Position numbers and translations under genes: made by a program. 64,000 nucleotides of DNA from positions 1,612,001-1,676,000 of the forward strand of contig NEEC01000010.1 of NCBI GenBank assembly GCA_002189035.1, in the 5' to 3' direction. Source of the DNA: Utricularia gibba. Lineage: Eukaryota > Streptophyta > Magnoliopsida > Lamiales > Lentibulariaceae. Shown piece by piece: positions 22,357 through 36,620 of this stretch. The notes below the pieces were generated by a model that searched no databases, was not told the DNA's origin, and saw only the letters and a program-made list of their open reading frames with translations. The stretch's first letter is position 1; each line of letters begins with the position of its first letter.

Positions 22357-22857
22357 CTTCATTGTATGGTGCATGCTTTCTGTTGCGGATGACCATTTTC
22401 TTGTTGAAATTTATATGTAAATTTGAACAGGAGAAGATTTACATATACGCTTTTCTCATAAACTAAGGATTGTCCCAACCTTAGAAGCGCTTCCCAAATC
22501 TCCAACAATTGGAGGTGAAGACCGTAGTTGCTTTGAAAAGGAGTTCTCATCATGTCTTCATTGACTCGAAGCCTTTGAGTGATTCCTTCTTTCCACCCCC
22601 AATGAAAACCAGATTGCTTGTGAGCAGAGAAGGCGAATGAGGTAAAGAGCTTTTCACCCTTCTATAGAGAAACATGGAGATATTGACCATTTGAGGTTTG
22701 TCACTTTCTGCAACGCGTGCTCCCAAGTGCAAATCTGCTGTTTGTGTTCTGAATGGTAAATACAAATGCATCATAGTTGAAACATATCAGTTCTTCTTTC
22801 AGGAAAAACAGCAGGAATGATTGGAGGTGGAGGGTTGGACAGCAGCCTAGACCATAG
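22357..22857. other. Convergent 3' intergenic region
   Basis: 501 bp between the HCF164 and tubby-like stop codons. It must contain both 3' UTRs. No other feature seen. Confidence 0.6.
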
Positions 22858-24268
22858 CTATTCACAGACAGGTTTTGTGTCGAAGCTGCTCAAACAAATG
22901 GCGAATGCCTGGAAAGCAGAAAGAGGATATTGATAATCCATGGTGAATATATCCTTTCCGATTTTCCCGAATTGAAGAATAACTTTCTCATCATCTGAAC
23001 CAGAAGAACCTTGTCCATCCGTCACAGCAACAAGCTGGAAATTTTTCACAGATGCTATGGTCACACGGCCCCTGAAGTTGAGACACCAGCACTGAAGCTG
23101 ATCATGCCATCTTGGAACTTTGTTTTCCAATACCAGTAGGTCTTTTGAGTTCTCTGGAACACTTGGAGCGGAGAATGGGGAAAACATTTTATTGAGATGA
23201 AAACCAGGCATCGCATTGATAGCAGGAACACTTGCTCCTGGCAGAGTTGAAGAAGCTGGTATTGTGTTCATCACACAGCGCATTCGTCTCGGCCCCCTGG
23301 TGCGAAGAACATTGAGTTCATATGAGACGCTGGCAATGCTGTAGCTGCAAACCGGCGGTCTTGGTGAGACCCTATTTGAGGAAATTTTCTTCCATGACCA
23401 ACCACAGGATTGGAAGGTGGGATTGGTAGGAATCTGGCAGTCATGAATGAAGAACTTGGATCCCAGAAAGTTTGATCTGATCATTCAAATGATGAGGATA
23501 TGTTTCAAAAATGTTGTATAACTAGGAAACCAGGATTCTGATGCAGATACCTTAGTCTTCCAGCATAAGTTTCACTTGTCTGAGAGAAGTCATCTGGAGC
23601 TAGTGATATTATGAAATCCGTTCTCGTCAGTTTTCTGATCCTCTTTGCTGCCACAAGAAATTTTCCTGAATCTCCCGCCAGAGCTGTATTCATTCCAGCA
23701 CAACAGGTCTCAATAGGCGCATCAGTAAGCAGACAAGAATCAAGTAAGAAGAGCTTCTTGTTTACCAGGGCTCAACCCCAGGTACAGTCGGAACGTGGAT
23801 GTTGTCCGATCCCTCCGGATAAAGCATTGAACGGGAGAGTCTCTAGGTCCCGGCTGATGATTTGAAATCATGTCATCATCGGAGATACGACTACAAAAAG
23901 TGCAGTGAGGAAGTAGTAGAAGGTGGCACCTGCTTGAGAGAAATGGGGAAAGTGAACAAGCCACATTGTTCTGGAGTCCTGGTGATCTCCATGGTTATGC
24001 TCCTCCAGCTCCTGCAAACGCCAGCACAACTTACCACCGACCTTCGCCTTGGCCATGCTGTATCATCAGCTTCGATTCTACTGATGATATCGAGAAGCAG
24101 CTCCGGCGGCAAGTTCGCCCAAATACTCTCCTGTGAAGGCGGCGACTCATTGGGAGAAAATTGGATCTCTCTGCTTCCCAGCAAGCAACTCTCTTCAGCA
24201 GGCTGCGTCTTCGAGTCGCATCCGGCCCTCATCGCTATGAGCTCTCGGAAAATCGATTTCAGCTTCAT
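22858..24268 (-). CDS. Tubby-like F-box protein (TLP)
   Basis: F-box plus tubby domain protein. TLPs tether to phosphoinositide membranes through the tubby barrel and can join SCF ubiquitin ligases through the F-box. Four exons: 23930-24268, 23766-23853, then one starting near 23695, and a last exon ending 22858. [16 protein letters not shown] is the start. The F-box (about residues 45-100) reads '[40 protein letters not shown]'. The tubby domain includes '[44 protein letters not shown]', split across exons, then '[12 protein letters not shown]' and the closing '[26 protein letters not shown]'. The C-terminal tubby signature is complete, so it looks functional. The splices I checked keep frame. 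Confidence 0.95.
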
Positions 24269-27200
24269 TTTTTGGGGTGTAGATTGTGCGTTGTTGAACA
24301 CCAGTTTTCAATACTCAGTCGCCGTCTCCCTCATCTCTGCTGAACAACATAAAACAAGCCATGAAAACCATATGGATATGGATCAAAGAATGCACAATCT
24401 AACTGGTGGCTTTAACAGTCACCCCGCGCACCGTCGACGGCTTTGGGAAGCAGAGGATCGTTATATACTGCACGCAGAAACCACAATATGGATGGAGATC
24501 TCATGGGAAACAGGTATGGAATCTTTGGAAACGTGGAAATACCTCAACCTGAGAACGCAGAAGAAGGATATCGAGTCGAGGTAATCATGAAGTGTCATTG
24601 TTGGCAAAGTTGAAAGCCTTGGTCACACGTTGGAATGTCTCCCTGATGCAGATAAACCACAAAGAAGACAACAAAGGATATCATTTTTTAACACGACAGT
24701 GAATCTACCAAACACGTGGTCTTCATCATCCCAAAAGCAAAAGCAAAAGCATCACCCACCAGCGCACCCAGAAATCTGAATGTTCTTCTTTGATCGGAGA
24801 GATCCGGCAATTGACACCGTGATACAGCCGCCGCCGGCAGGAGGACGGCCGGGGCGCTGTCGTAATTCCTTGGATCTCCCTCGATGACAAATACAGAGAT
24901 AAAACAGAGAGAGCTGTATGTTTTATCAGGAGTTGTTCTTGATGGCCGTTAATACGGTTAAAAGAGATGGACCCCACTTCTTACCTCCACCCTTGGTTTC
25001 CTTCTTTGAATCTCTTTTTCAATTTAATTCGAAATCCAATTTACTATATATAACTTTAATTCTTTTTTCTCAATAATGAAAAAAATACCCACCTCTTTAT
25101 TATGTATAATAATATCATTTTGGTTATTAGATGTGTTAATGATGAAAGGAGGAATCATGCATGAATGAGAAGATACCAATCATATGGTCACATCCCAGTA
25201 GTCCAAATTAAATTAAAGATTAGTTGGGAAGGATTAGGACACAAAAATAAATAAATAATAGCTTTTAATAAAAAGACAAAGAGCTCTCTTTCAAGATCTT
25301 TAGGCTTTGAGACTAAGATTACAATGATTGAACACAGCTGCCTGAAGCCCAATGTCAACAGTTTCACTCCCAAGAAAACTTCCTTTTTTATTTCAAATGG
25401 GAAGAAGATCAAGAGATCATTTGAAACACAAGTGCCTATCTCATATTTAAAAAATAAAAGTAAATAATGGGAGATCATGAAATATAAGGTAGTATTTGAC
25501 TTATGGGATTAACATGATTTAAAGTAAAGACTATAAATTATATTGTATTTATTTTATGAATTTAAATAAAAGAATATAAATTTTTAATTTTATATAGAAG
25601 GGATTATTTAAAATCATATATCTTTATTTTACTTAATACCAACTATTTTATATTTAAAATATAACTGTAATTCTATTAATTAAATATTATATAAAAATTA
25701 ATTTTTGTACATCAATGACTTTTATTTTATTTTCATGAACCAAACACTCCTAAAGTGATTATTGAACCTAAAGTATTTAGCTACAATACACCCATATTGA
25801 AAATACCCTTAAATTGAGCGTGTTGTGACAGGTTTATTAAAAAAAGAAAAAAATTAATAATAATGATCTTGATTTAGGTATTTACAAGATTTTATGTAGT
25901 GAATTTTGTTGGATTCATTAATAACAAGGGCTGTGGTCAGTGGGCCCATCAAAACCAATGGGTGTCCATGTTCATGGTCCACTGCACCAATGTGCTAAGT
26001 TGGAATGAAAAGAATATGATAAAAAAGGAGCATGGTCCAAATGGAATATAATTAATATAAATTAATATTTTGTTTAAAAAACCGTACCCGTACCCATTAT
26101 GGTCTTCAGGACCATAATTTTTAGTGCGCATTGCCTTCCATGTGGCTATTTTTTGAAAAAAAAAAACAATTTTAATTTGTGTGGATTTGTTCTAAAAATC
26201 TGATTACTTTTTGATGTGATGACGCATTAAATGGAAAAAGACATTCGAAAGTTGCATTAGGGATGCATGATACATGCCCGGCCATTCATCTCATCCATCC
26301 ATCCATCATTCGAGACGCCGTGGTCGTTGGTCCGGTGTACGTACACCGACACCGCACAATTGCGTCTCATCCTCCGGGCGCACACGAGCCCCCTGCTGCA
26401 GCATGGTTAGTATAGATTAGAGGTGGGCTCTGTTGGAACCTTAACTGCTGGTCGAACCGATCTGTTCCGAATATGATTGGGTTCGTGAATCTCGATTTCA
26501 GTTTTGAACCGAAATCGGTCGTATGGTTCCATTTTCAATTCGGTTCAAAGTTTGGGGATTTGGTTTCGAACCAAAATTGGAATCTTTATCCACAGCAAAC
26601 CGTAGTTTTGGAACCGACGGTTCGATGGAATAACCAAAACCGTACGGTTTAGAACTGGACGCACCACTAGTATACATTCTGGGGTTTTTTTACAAAAATG
26701 GACATCTAATAGAACAAATTTTTGTATATATAATGATCACTTTTATCAAATGGATTTTTATAATACACGTTTTTATTTAAAATGTATTCATTTATAATAC
26801 AATGCCGACTTTTAATATTGCATTTATCTATATATTGTATAATCATTTTAAAATGGATTTTCAAGGGAATATCTTTTAGATTGTGATGACCCTATAGATG
26901 AATTTTGTACGGTTTTATGTTCTTCATTCGTTCAATATTAAAAAGTCACTTTTATTTAAATACGTATTTTACTTTGTTCATAATCAATATAATCTATTAT
27001 TATCACGATTGTAACTTTATATTCTTATCTTGTCACAAATTGAATTTATTATTTGTTTTTCAAAATAAAATTATTATAAAATAATAGTTTTAAGTGTGAC
27101 TGAGTGCATTGTGTTTTTATGATTAAGAAAACTATCAACTATTTATACGATTTAATTATCGTTGTGATTAAATCTCTTATTTTCAATTTTTTATGTTTTT

Positions 27201-27788
27201 CGATTAAAATATTAAAACCATGGTTGGAATGCATTTTATTTTTTTCTACTTTATAAGGTTTGAATTTAATTTAATTGGAATATAGTTCGGGTCCAAATTG
27301 ATTTTATGGTGATTCAATATAGTTTTTGAAATATATTTTTTTTGTGTAAAGAAAAATATCTTCTTTTTTTTTTTTTTTGTAATTGAATGTAAACGTACTG
27401 CATTTTTTTATGAAAAATAAAAACAAAAATTATTATTTCATTTCTCTTTCTTCTTCTTCCTCGTCCTGTCTCGCTCGCTGCATTTGCAGAAGTTTCCCTC
27501 AGCGTGTAAACAAGACTCACTCCGGGACGACGACAAAGGCAAAAGACAGAGAGCAAGGGGAAAGCCCGTTGTTTCAACATAAGATTTTCGTCCATAACTC
27601 TAACTTTTTCCAACTGGAAGTTTTCGGGGTGTTGCTCTGACTTGAAGTCCAGACCACAAGTTTGTATCTTGAACAGACCTGCCACTGGTTCATGTGTGCA
27701 TTGTTGCGAAAAGGACCGCACTCGAGTTTTCATTCCAAAGGATCCGTCCTCTAGTGGCGGTGTCTTTACGAAAACGCCGTACGAAGAT
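24269..27788. other. Long intergenic region between tubby-like and auxilin-like genes
   Basis: 24269-24980 is probably the TLP 5' UTR and promoter. 25000-26200 and 26700-27360 are strongly AT-rich with no gene. 26230-26410 is GC-richer. A degenerate AACCG/CGGTT repeat block sits at 26425-26670 (separate entry). 27370-27788 is likely the auxilin-like 5' UTR. Confidence 0.55.
26425..26670. repeat. Degenerate AACCG/CGGTT inverted-motif block
   Basis: About 245 bp in which GAACCGA-like words and their reverse complement (CGGTTC) recur on both strands, for example near 26453, 26506, 26540, 26570 and 26610. Similar GGTTCGAACC-rich tracts are scattered in many plant genomes. No coding frame or terminal inverted repeat was seen, so the class is not assigned. 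Confidence 0.55.
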
Positions 27789-30700
27789 ATGGATTTCTCT
27801 ATATGGGACAGGGGAAAAGGTGTAGTGTTTGAACCTCGAGATTATGCCGAGATTTTTGCTGGGCCGTCGTCATTTCCATTGTTTAATACGCCGAGCTTGG
27901 ATGAACCGGTCGGGTCGCGTAGATATCGGACCTCCAATGTCGATTACGTTGACGTTTTCGGTGGTTTGAGGAATTTCGATGTTGCTGCTGGTTACGAGGA
28001 GTTGCTTAATCATTTGAATGGTTCGGTGAAGGAAAGTAATCCATGGTAACTTTTTCCTTCTTTGTTTTTCCCTCTAGAAAGAAAAGCATTCCAGCTTTGC
28101 TTTCCATCTTACAGATTTTGACTCAGACAATTTAGTTAAAAAAATGTATGTTTCTCTGTTAGTGTGAAGAGCGTTTATGGTGTCCTGCAAGGTGAATGAC
28201 GTTCTGAAGTGTGTGGTTTGAGTATGCAAAGATCTGTTTTTTGGTGTTAATGGCGTCATGTTCATACATCCATTTGATGCCAAGTTGTCAAAAGATTGTT
28301 CTGTCGAACCCAAGTTAGTTGAAATCTGTATATGTGTTGTTCTGTAAAGGTATTGCAGTGATTTTAATGAATTGCACTTCTTTTTTTTTTTATGTTAAAA
28401 GGTCGTCACTTGCTTGCTTCCTGTTTTTTCTTTTTTTCCTTACATTATTCTAGCACTTTGGAAACTCGTTGTTTTTTACCTACTTAGAATCTACCTGTGA
28501 ATAAAGTTTTGCGCTTACAACTCAAGTTGCTTTTTGAGATGCAAGAATATACTTTCACTTTCCCATAGTATGCCTGCTTCAGCATGCTAGTTCAGAAACC
28601 TTAAGCAGTCCCACCCCCCTGCCTGAAATCAGACTTTTTTTGGTTTTTGCTAGCACTAAAGTGATGCTGAACAAATGTGCTGACATCGCTTTGTCCAAGT
28701 ATGCTCATGGAATGATGAAAACAGTTTTTAGCTTTCATGTTGTGTTGCAGTGTTCCAGCTGATAGGTCCTTGTCTTCTCAAGATTCAGGTCCTCGACTTT
28801 CTACCATGAATGGGAAAAGGGTCTCTGGTGAGGTGCCTGATCAATATGCTGATCAATATAAAGAGAAGCTGTGCATGCCATCTGATGAGAAAAAACAAGC
28901 AGCATATATATCTGATGACAGGCCTCAGTTTCCACTAGAGTATGAGGTTAGACGTGGCTGGAGCTTTAGTTCTCAAGTTGGGTCTGTGAACATGAAGAGT
29001 CAGTTGAGTAGCAGTAAGCCCTGTGATTCGAATGAAGTGGACTGCGGACTGCAGGCTTTGAAACTGTCACGAATTAGTTCTCTGAGTGTTTTTGAAAGCA
29101 GTGACAAGGGTGTTCTCGAACAAGAAAGAGCATCATCCCTGGCTTCTGACGGGAATGTATCAGAAATTTCCATTGGTGAATCTTCTCCATCTTTCCTCGT
29201 TGAGGGGTTTGATGAAAATTCACCTGCTGCTGCGTTGAAGAAGGCTGTTGATGATGCACGAGAAAGGATAAGACAAGCTAAATGGATGATGGAAAAGAGA
29301 AAGAAAGGTAATGGAAATGGTCCCAAGCATCGACAGAAGCATCAGGCTGATCAGGTGGCTACTGCTGTAGATGAAAGCAAGTCTTTGAGTAAAGATAAAA
29401 GTTCTGATCCCCTATTCACTCCGTCGGCCAGTTACATTGATTTGGTGATGAATGCTGAAGTAGGAAAAGCAACCAAGAATGATGGAATGGAGAAGCATGG
29501 GAAAACTGAGGCCAGTGAAGAACTCAGGAAGCCAAATTTGTTACCCAGAGGCATAGATGATGACAGTCGTTTCATACCATCAGGGGCCGTACTTGCATCT
29601 TCTCCTAGGAAACCTGTAAGTGGAAATGAAGATGTGCTCTCTGTTTACAATGTGAAGGAACATGAAAATTTCGAGGAGAAGCAAGCTCCAAGTTTTGTCA
29701 AGAAGAAAAAGGAAGTTGAAAAGATGGTTGCAGAAGCCTATCATAAAGATAAACCCGTTCATGATTCTGCAAATGTTCGGGAGAGTGAAGGTATTCGCAC
29801 TTCTCAAAAAGATCAAGAGCTGGAGAAGTTTTATGAAAAAACAGTTGAGAACCTGACAATCAGTCATGAAGACATTCATACACATTTCATGGGGAGAAAA
29901 ATGGAGATGTTTTGTAATTTTGTAGTGGATGAAGACGTTGGGGAAGAAGTTCGTAACATATCCAAAGGCAACGAGAAATTTGTGCCTAAACCGGCTTCTT
30001 CACAAAAAGAGCTTGAGATGAGACTGAAGGAGTCTTGGAATGATCAACAAGATGGGAACTTGGAGAAGAAAAGAGATAATGCCCCCAGTATTCCTCAAGG
30101 AGCACAAGACGTCTTAAGGTCTGCTGATTTCCCGCAGAGCAAGATGGACCCTACCAAGCGGGTGGATGGTGGTGATGAAAATCAGCAAGAGTTATCTCGA
30201 GCATGTGATCAAGATGAAGTTGAAGCAGTAAAGTTAGATGCCTTTGAGCATAAAGGGGTGGAAGCCAGGGTGACAGATGCTGATGATTGTTCTGATCTTA
30301 GGAACAGTTTTACTGTCCAGGATGCTGCTACAACTAGCTGTGCTATTGATAGAGCCAGTAGAGATGAGGATCAGAATAATTCTATTTCTCAAGAAACTGA
30401 CTATGATGAGTCTGCTTATGAATCCAAAGGTATTAAACAAGGTGTAAGCTCTACACAAGAAGAATTTGGGATGGTTGATAAAGCAAACACTGCTAAGAGA
30501 GATAGTTACTTATCACATTCACAGTCAAGTAGTGAATTTGATCCAGAGCGAACCAATGAAATGGAGAGACATTCAGAAGGTGCTCCAGTCATGGAGAAAG
30601 ATAGCAACTTTGTTGAAGAGAAATGCGCCAAAGGGGGTGTTCCTAATTTCGTTGATAGGGATCAACAGCAAAGAGTTGAGGCTATCAGGAAGGCGAGGGA

Positions 30701-31824
30701 GCGTGAGAAGGATAGACTAGCGGTTGAAAGAGCGATACGTGAAGCTCGTGAGAGGGCTAAGGAGAGGCTTGAGAGGGCTGCAGCAGAGAAGCAACAGGCT
30801 GCAAAGACTGCTGCAGAAACAAAGCTTAGAGCAGAGCGGGCTGCTGTAGAGAGGGCCACTGCAGAGGCTCGTGAGCGTGCGTTCGAGAAAGCAAAGTCGC
30901 TTAAAACATCCACTACAGCTAGGCCACTGGCTGCTGAGAAGGCATCGACTTCTTCAAGGAATGTGAGTAAATAATCACATTGCTTGTTTAGTGAGAATGT
31001 TCTGTGTTGCGTCAGATGATCCATCGAACTCTGTACGTACAGGATCTGGACTTACCAGCAACATATACCGAATCAGCACAGAGGCATAAAGCAAGACTGG
31101 AGAGGCACCAAAGAGTCATGGAGCGAGCGGTGAGCCATCATTGTTTTTTTCTTGATGCTGATCTCTCTAGAACACCAAGACTTGCTTTCACTATCCCAGG
31201 CAAAGGCCCTTGAAGAGAAGAATAAGCGCGATTTGCTTGCCCAGAAAGAGCAGGCTGAGAGAAATGTAAGACCTTTCACTTCCTTTATGGAACATGCAGT
31301 GTTCCAATATACTTATTTTTCTCTCCACAGAGAATGGCTGAGTATCTGGATGCTGACATTAAGAGGTGGTCCGCCGGAAAGGAAGGCAACTTGCGAGCTC
31401 TGCTGTCAACTCTGCACTATGTATGCCTCCCCATATGCTTATGTTACAAAATCTCTATCGTTCTAGGGTACAGATTTTAAGCAAATTCATCAGGATATTC
31501 GCCAAGACTTGCTGTAACTCCTTGATTTCTTTCTGCAGATCCTTGGGGCGGATAGTGGCTGGCGAACTATTTCATTAACCGAGATCATCACCACTGCGGA
31601 TGTGAAGAAAGCCTACAGGAAGGCAACTCTTTGTGTGCATCCTGACAAACTGCAGCAGAGAGGAGCTTCAGTTCAGCAAAAGTACACATGTGAAAAGGTT
31701 TTTGATCTTCTCAAGGTACTCCATGTCCTTCCTTTTCACCGTAAAACTCCCACAAAAATGAATGAACAACTGATGCAAAACTTTTTAGGCTGCACGGAAC
31801 AAATTCAACTCTGAGCAGAGGTGA
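27789..31824 (+). CDS. Auxilin-like J-domain protein
   Basis: Probable clathrin-uncoating co-chaperone: its C-terminal J domain would recruit Hsc70 to clathrin-coated vesicles. Seven exons (27789-28045, 28751-30962, 31043-31129, 31200-31265, 31331-31420, 31539-31715, 31789-31824) join to exactly 974 codons plus stop. The start [16 protein letters not shown] leads to 'DYAEIFAG' and '[10 protein letters not shown]' repeats, typical of plant auxilin-like proteins. A long acidic disordered region follows, then a coiled coil rich in '[23 protein letters not shown]'-type repeats (about residues 720-810). The J domain at the end contains '[42 protein letters not shown]' split across exons, with the catalytic HPD. 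It ends [11 protein letters not shown]; relatives usually have W where this has R. The frame is open upstream of 27789, but 27789 is the first in-frame ATG. Confidence 0.93.
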
Positions 31825-34800
31825 TATATGTGTGTATATATATCTTTAAATGCGGCCATGAATGGCCTGCAGGAGACGCATGAGCAACTTCCTCTCTGAA
31901 TCTCACCCCAAAACTCAGGTTTTGGTGATGCTTGCCATTGTAGGATAAACACAAAGTGCTTGTTTGCTTTGTGAATTTAGATGTGTTTGGTATATACATT
32001 ACAAATTTAGAAAATTCTTTTTTTAATAAGGAGGTGCAAGAATTGCAATTCTGCATGTCCAAGCATCACAATTGATTGATTATGGTGATCCTGAATAAAA
32101 ATTAAAAACATTTATGTAATTTTGCATTAAAGTCAATTAAATCCACATACTCTAAACTCACTCACCATACAATTACAATTTTTCGTTTATAAATCCATGG
32201 ATCCCATTTCAAATGAAGTAAACCTCAGCTAGAGGTCTAACCCATCCATCAAAAGTTAGGATCATTTAAAAAATTGATATGTACACTATTTCTTATACAT
32301 TGAATTAAAAAATTTACAAATTACTAATTTTCTCACATACTAATTGACACATTTTAAATCATCAATTCATTGGAATTGATCATTCTCACGCACCGAGTGC
32401 GCAAGGGTGATGAATCCGCACCGGATTCACGGTACATTGTCTTTTTTATTTTTTAAATATTCATATTTTAATTATTAATTTTAATAATAAATATTGATTT
32501 AATTATTTATTTAATCAAAATTCTAATTGATTCACTTGATTTTATCATATTTTCGTTTAATCATCATTTATTGATTGTCATCGTTATCCATCATTTAAAG
32601 TTCGATGATCATCATTCATCAATTAAAATCAAAATTAATTGATACATTCATAATTTTTCAAATCACAAATTGATGCAATCAAATCCGTAAATCTATGAAT
32701 TTGGGCATGAACCCAATGATCGATCCTTCGACGCTTGGCAAGGTACGTACACAAGTGGCACTAAAAAATCATATCCATGGATTCAGATACTTTGATATTG
32801 CACCCAGCCCCCAGGTCTGTCTACGTACGACGCTTTCCTGCTCATGTTGGTGCCCACTCTCAGAACAATGCCTGTTTTTTTTGTTTACAGCAAGGAAGCA
32901 TCATATTCCGATGTGGTTGGTTTCTTTGCGGCGTATTCCCCCCTTGTAATACATGGTGATGAAACTAAAGTTAGCAGCATAATATCAAGGAATATCATGA
33001 AAAAAGATAAAAAAAAAAATGACACTAAAAAGAGAATATTTTTAGGCATCTTTCTTGAGGAACGCCAGTTTTCTTAGCGGAAAAGAAAGATTAACCAAAC
33101 CCCATCATCTAAAGCCCCTTTGCTTTTTTATTAATAATTCACATAAAAAATTTATTTTTAATTTTTCATTATAAATGATGTTGATATCTCAAAAAATAGA
33201 AAAATTTAACATGATATATGGGTGATTTCGAGAGTATTTTTATTTAATATGAGTATTTGGTAAAAAAAATTTAAATGTCATAATACATATTCCTTTTGTA
33301 CAATATTGTTTATTTGAGATGTTCAATCCTCATGATTTTTATATTTTTCTCTTCAAAAAAAAATCTTGCAAAATTAAGAAAATTTCTTTTTTAAAATGCA
33401 TTTTTCCCTTATTCCTATATGTAACTAATATTAGACATCATAATATGTATTTATCGAAAATTAAAAAAATATTTATGTAACATATCTAAACTTGTATATA
33501 AAATACAAATCATATAAATAACATTTTTAATGAATTACCATACATCCCTCCTTTATATAGATTGGATTTTAATCATGAGACAGACTTTTGGGCGTGCGGA
33601 TCCCTGGGCGTGTGCGGACCGGACCGGACCGTGTCGGGGTCATGGGCCCCCATGGTCACGTGACAGGAGCATGCCGGTTTTGACCTCTGAAATGACTTGA
33701 TTAGACCGTCTTCCAGCCTCCAAGACTTGGCAGCTTCCACGCGTTCGCCATCCCCCTCCATCTTCTACTAAAAAAAAAAAAGAAAAATAATCAGTCTTCC
33801 GAGTTTGAGCGTTCACACTTCCCACTTACCCGACACACGTAAAAATTTCCACAACAACATAAAATAATAATAATAATAATCAAGAAAAAGAATAAGCGAC
33901 GGGTTCTCTAGAACTAGTCCAAGTTGGAGTGTAGCGTCGGCAATTTAATCATAAATTTAAATTGAATCTCAAATGGTTTAAATCGAGTTCAATAATTGTT
34001 AATTATATTTTAAATACATTTTTAAAAAACTATTGTTTATAATGATTGAATGCATTTTCTAATTTTAACCACTCTTTTGAATTGAATTCGTAATTTTAAA
34101 ACATTATTTACAATTCGTTTGATATGATACTTTAATTAATCAATATTAAATCAAAGTTTTACGTCATTCTAACATATTCGTATGTTATGCAAATTGAAAA
34201 TCAACTTTACATTAAAATGAGAATTCCGAATCACATCGTCTTGATCATTCTAACCATTTTGTATCATCGTTGAAAAACTAACATAAAATCATTTTTCAAA
34301 CAAGAAGATTTGATCAGCTTTCATGACTTAATAAATAAAATTAATTTATACAAAAATGAATGATTTCAAAAAATATTTATTGAAATTCTATTTAGTAGAC
34401 AATATTATATAATTTATTTACAATATCATGAAAATATACATAATAGATAATTAGAGCAAATAATGTTTTTAAAAATATTATGTATTTACAATCACATGAT
34501 TAATTAAATACACCTAATTGAAGAGCTTATATTTCCTTATAAATAAAATTTTATCATTATTTAAAAAATATGTGAATGATTATCAAGTATTATTAATATA
34601 AAATAATCAATTATGTTCTATCAAGCGAAACCTAATATCTTTGTGTTTTCCATCACTACCCTCCACAACCGGAAACTCATGAGGCAAGGGTGGAAATTGC
34701 ATAATGCCTTATGATGTTGATTTGCACATTTTATTACAACGCTTATGTCATATTGCATGTACAAATTTCCTTTTTTAATTTAATCAAATTCATGAGTTTC

Positions 34801-36620
34801 AAATTGAAAATACATTCCATTTTGGAAAAATATATCCATTTTTTTTCAAACAAAAAATATTATGATAAAGATATGATTCATTACCTCATTGATATATAAT
34901 ACTATTTTTAATATTCAAAGCACATATTTTTCTATGACTTGCGGAGGAAGACAACAATAATAATTGATAATTATTTACGACATTGTCACTGAGCACATAC
35001 TAAGTTAGTCTTTAAATATGTTATTTCATGTGATAAGTAATTAAGAAGGAAGGTAGGTTGATCTTGAATAAAATATTTTTTTCAAAAAAAGAATATAAAA
35101 CCGTGAAATTAAGTGTTCGAAACGAAGAATATTATATAAAATGAGAATTAATCGCTATAATATATATTTGATAGATTTAATTAAATACGATATTATATGA
35201 TTGTTTTTATATTACATATATAGTGATTTATTTAAAACCATATTCTATCATTATTTTTATTTAAAACCAATTCATCTCATTTTTAATCTCAAAAATTAAA
35301 AACTATCTAAAAAATTAATCTCTTCCCTTACTTTTATTAAAATTCATTTTATCTCGTTCCTATCAACCAAACACTACATAATTAAGTGGTAAACTAAAAC
35401 TTAAAAAATACCATAAAACATTATTAAACGTTACGAAAACACAAATGACTCAAATCATCAGTTTTCAAAAATGACACGTCTTGCCATTTTCCAAAAACGA
35501 CGTCGGTGATTAGCAATGCTAAACTTGGGTTACCATCCAATCCATGGGAAGCGCCATGGACATGACATGGCATGATATGATGTGGCGAGGGGTGTTTTAC
35601 TTTCTTGCTTATAATATGATTACGATTGCACCCTAATCTTATTGTCTCAATAAAACGCCTCTTTTTTTCTTTATGACGTCACCAAAACGACCGAATCCGA
35701 ATAAGATTCACACAACCGCGTTGGATGTCTGTTCTTTTTGCACATTATCGACATCTGACACGAGATTTGCGCTAAAACCTAATCCGGAATTAAATATTTA
35801 CTGGATTAGAATATAAAAAATTGAATTTCATGTAATATTTATTCAAGTAAAACAAAGGTTTAAATTAATTTATTACGGATGTTTAAACAAAATAATTTCA
35901 ATTTTGAATTTATTTAAAATGGCTAATTTCGTTTCACGACTGGAAGTTGACGGGGTGGGACCCAGGACACGACTTGTTTCCGATAGGTCTATCCGACCAA
36001 ATTGATGTGTATATACACACACATGATTTTTAAAATACTTCATAAATATCTTAATTATTTTTTTTAAACTCTTATTTGATTGTTTTTTCAATCAATTTTA
36101 AGTATTTATTAAATATAATATTATTTTTAATACATATTTATAAAATATATTTACAAAACGGATTTTAATTTTAATAATATGATATCTGCTTATTTAATAC
36201 AAATAATTTAAATATATCATTAGATAAATTAATTTAACAAAGTTTACTTAAAAATTGTAATAAAAATATGTGAAATAAAAACAACTTCTAGAAGGAGAGA
36301 ATACTCATTTCTAAAAAACAAGAGGTGTTAAAAATAGGAAAATTAAATTTCCAAAATAATTAAAATTGCATTTTCTTAAAATGTGTAAATTTGAAGCGGT
36401 CTTTTTATATAAAGCAACTGGGGGGTCCAAAAGTCGACACACTAGGAGTGCAGAGCGCTCTCTCAGACTTTCCATGTCTCATGTGTTCTTCATACGGATT
36501 CTGTACTTGTTTTTGTAATTTCGCTATGGTTTGATGAGATTTCGCTGAATTCTTCGATTTCTTATCCCCGTCAACTGTTTGATCCTCAACCCAGAAAAAA
36601 GATTCGGTTTTGGTTGTGAA
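31825..36620. other. Long AT-rich intergenic region
   Basis: 4.8 kb without a supported gene. 31825-32100 probably contains the auxilin-like 3' UTR. 32100-33550 and 33840-36380 are AT-rich. A GC-rich island at 33580-33830 contains tandem GGACC units but no gene. 35500-35760 is less AT-rich with an ACGT core (TGACGTCA near 35676). 36380-36620 is the likely promoter and 5' UTR of the DUF4408 gene. Confidence 0.55.

Noticed and set aside
23862-24584. 240-codon plus-strand frame over the tubby-like F-box exon
   Set aside because: It is antisense to the clear F-box exon of the tubby-like gene and shows no motif of its own.
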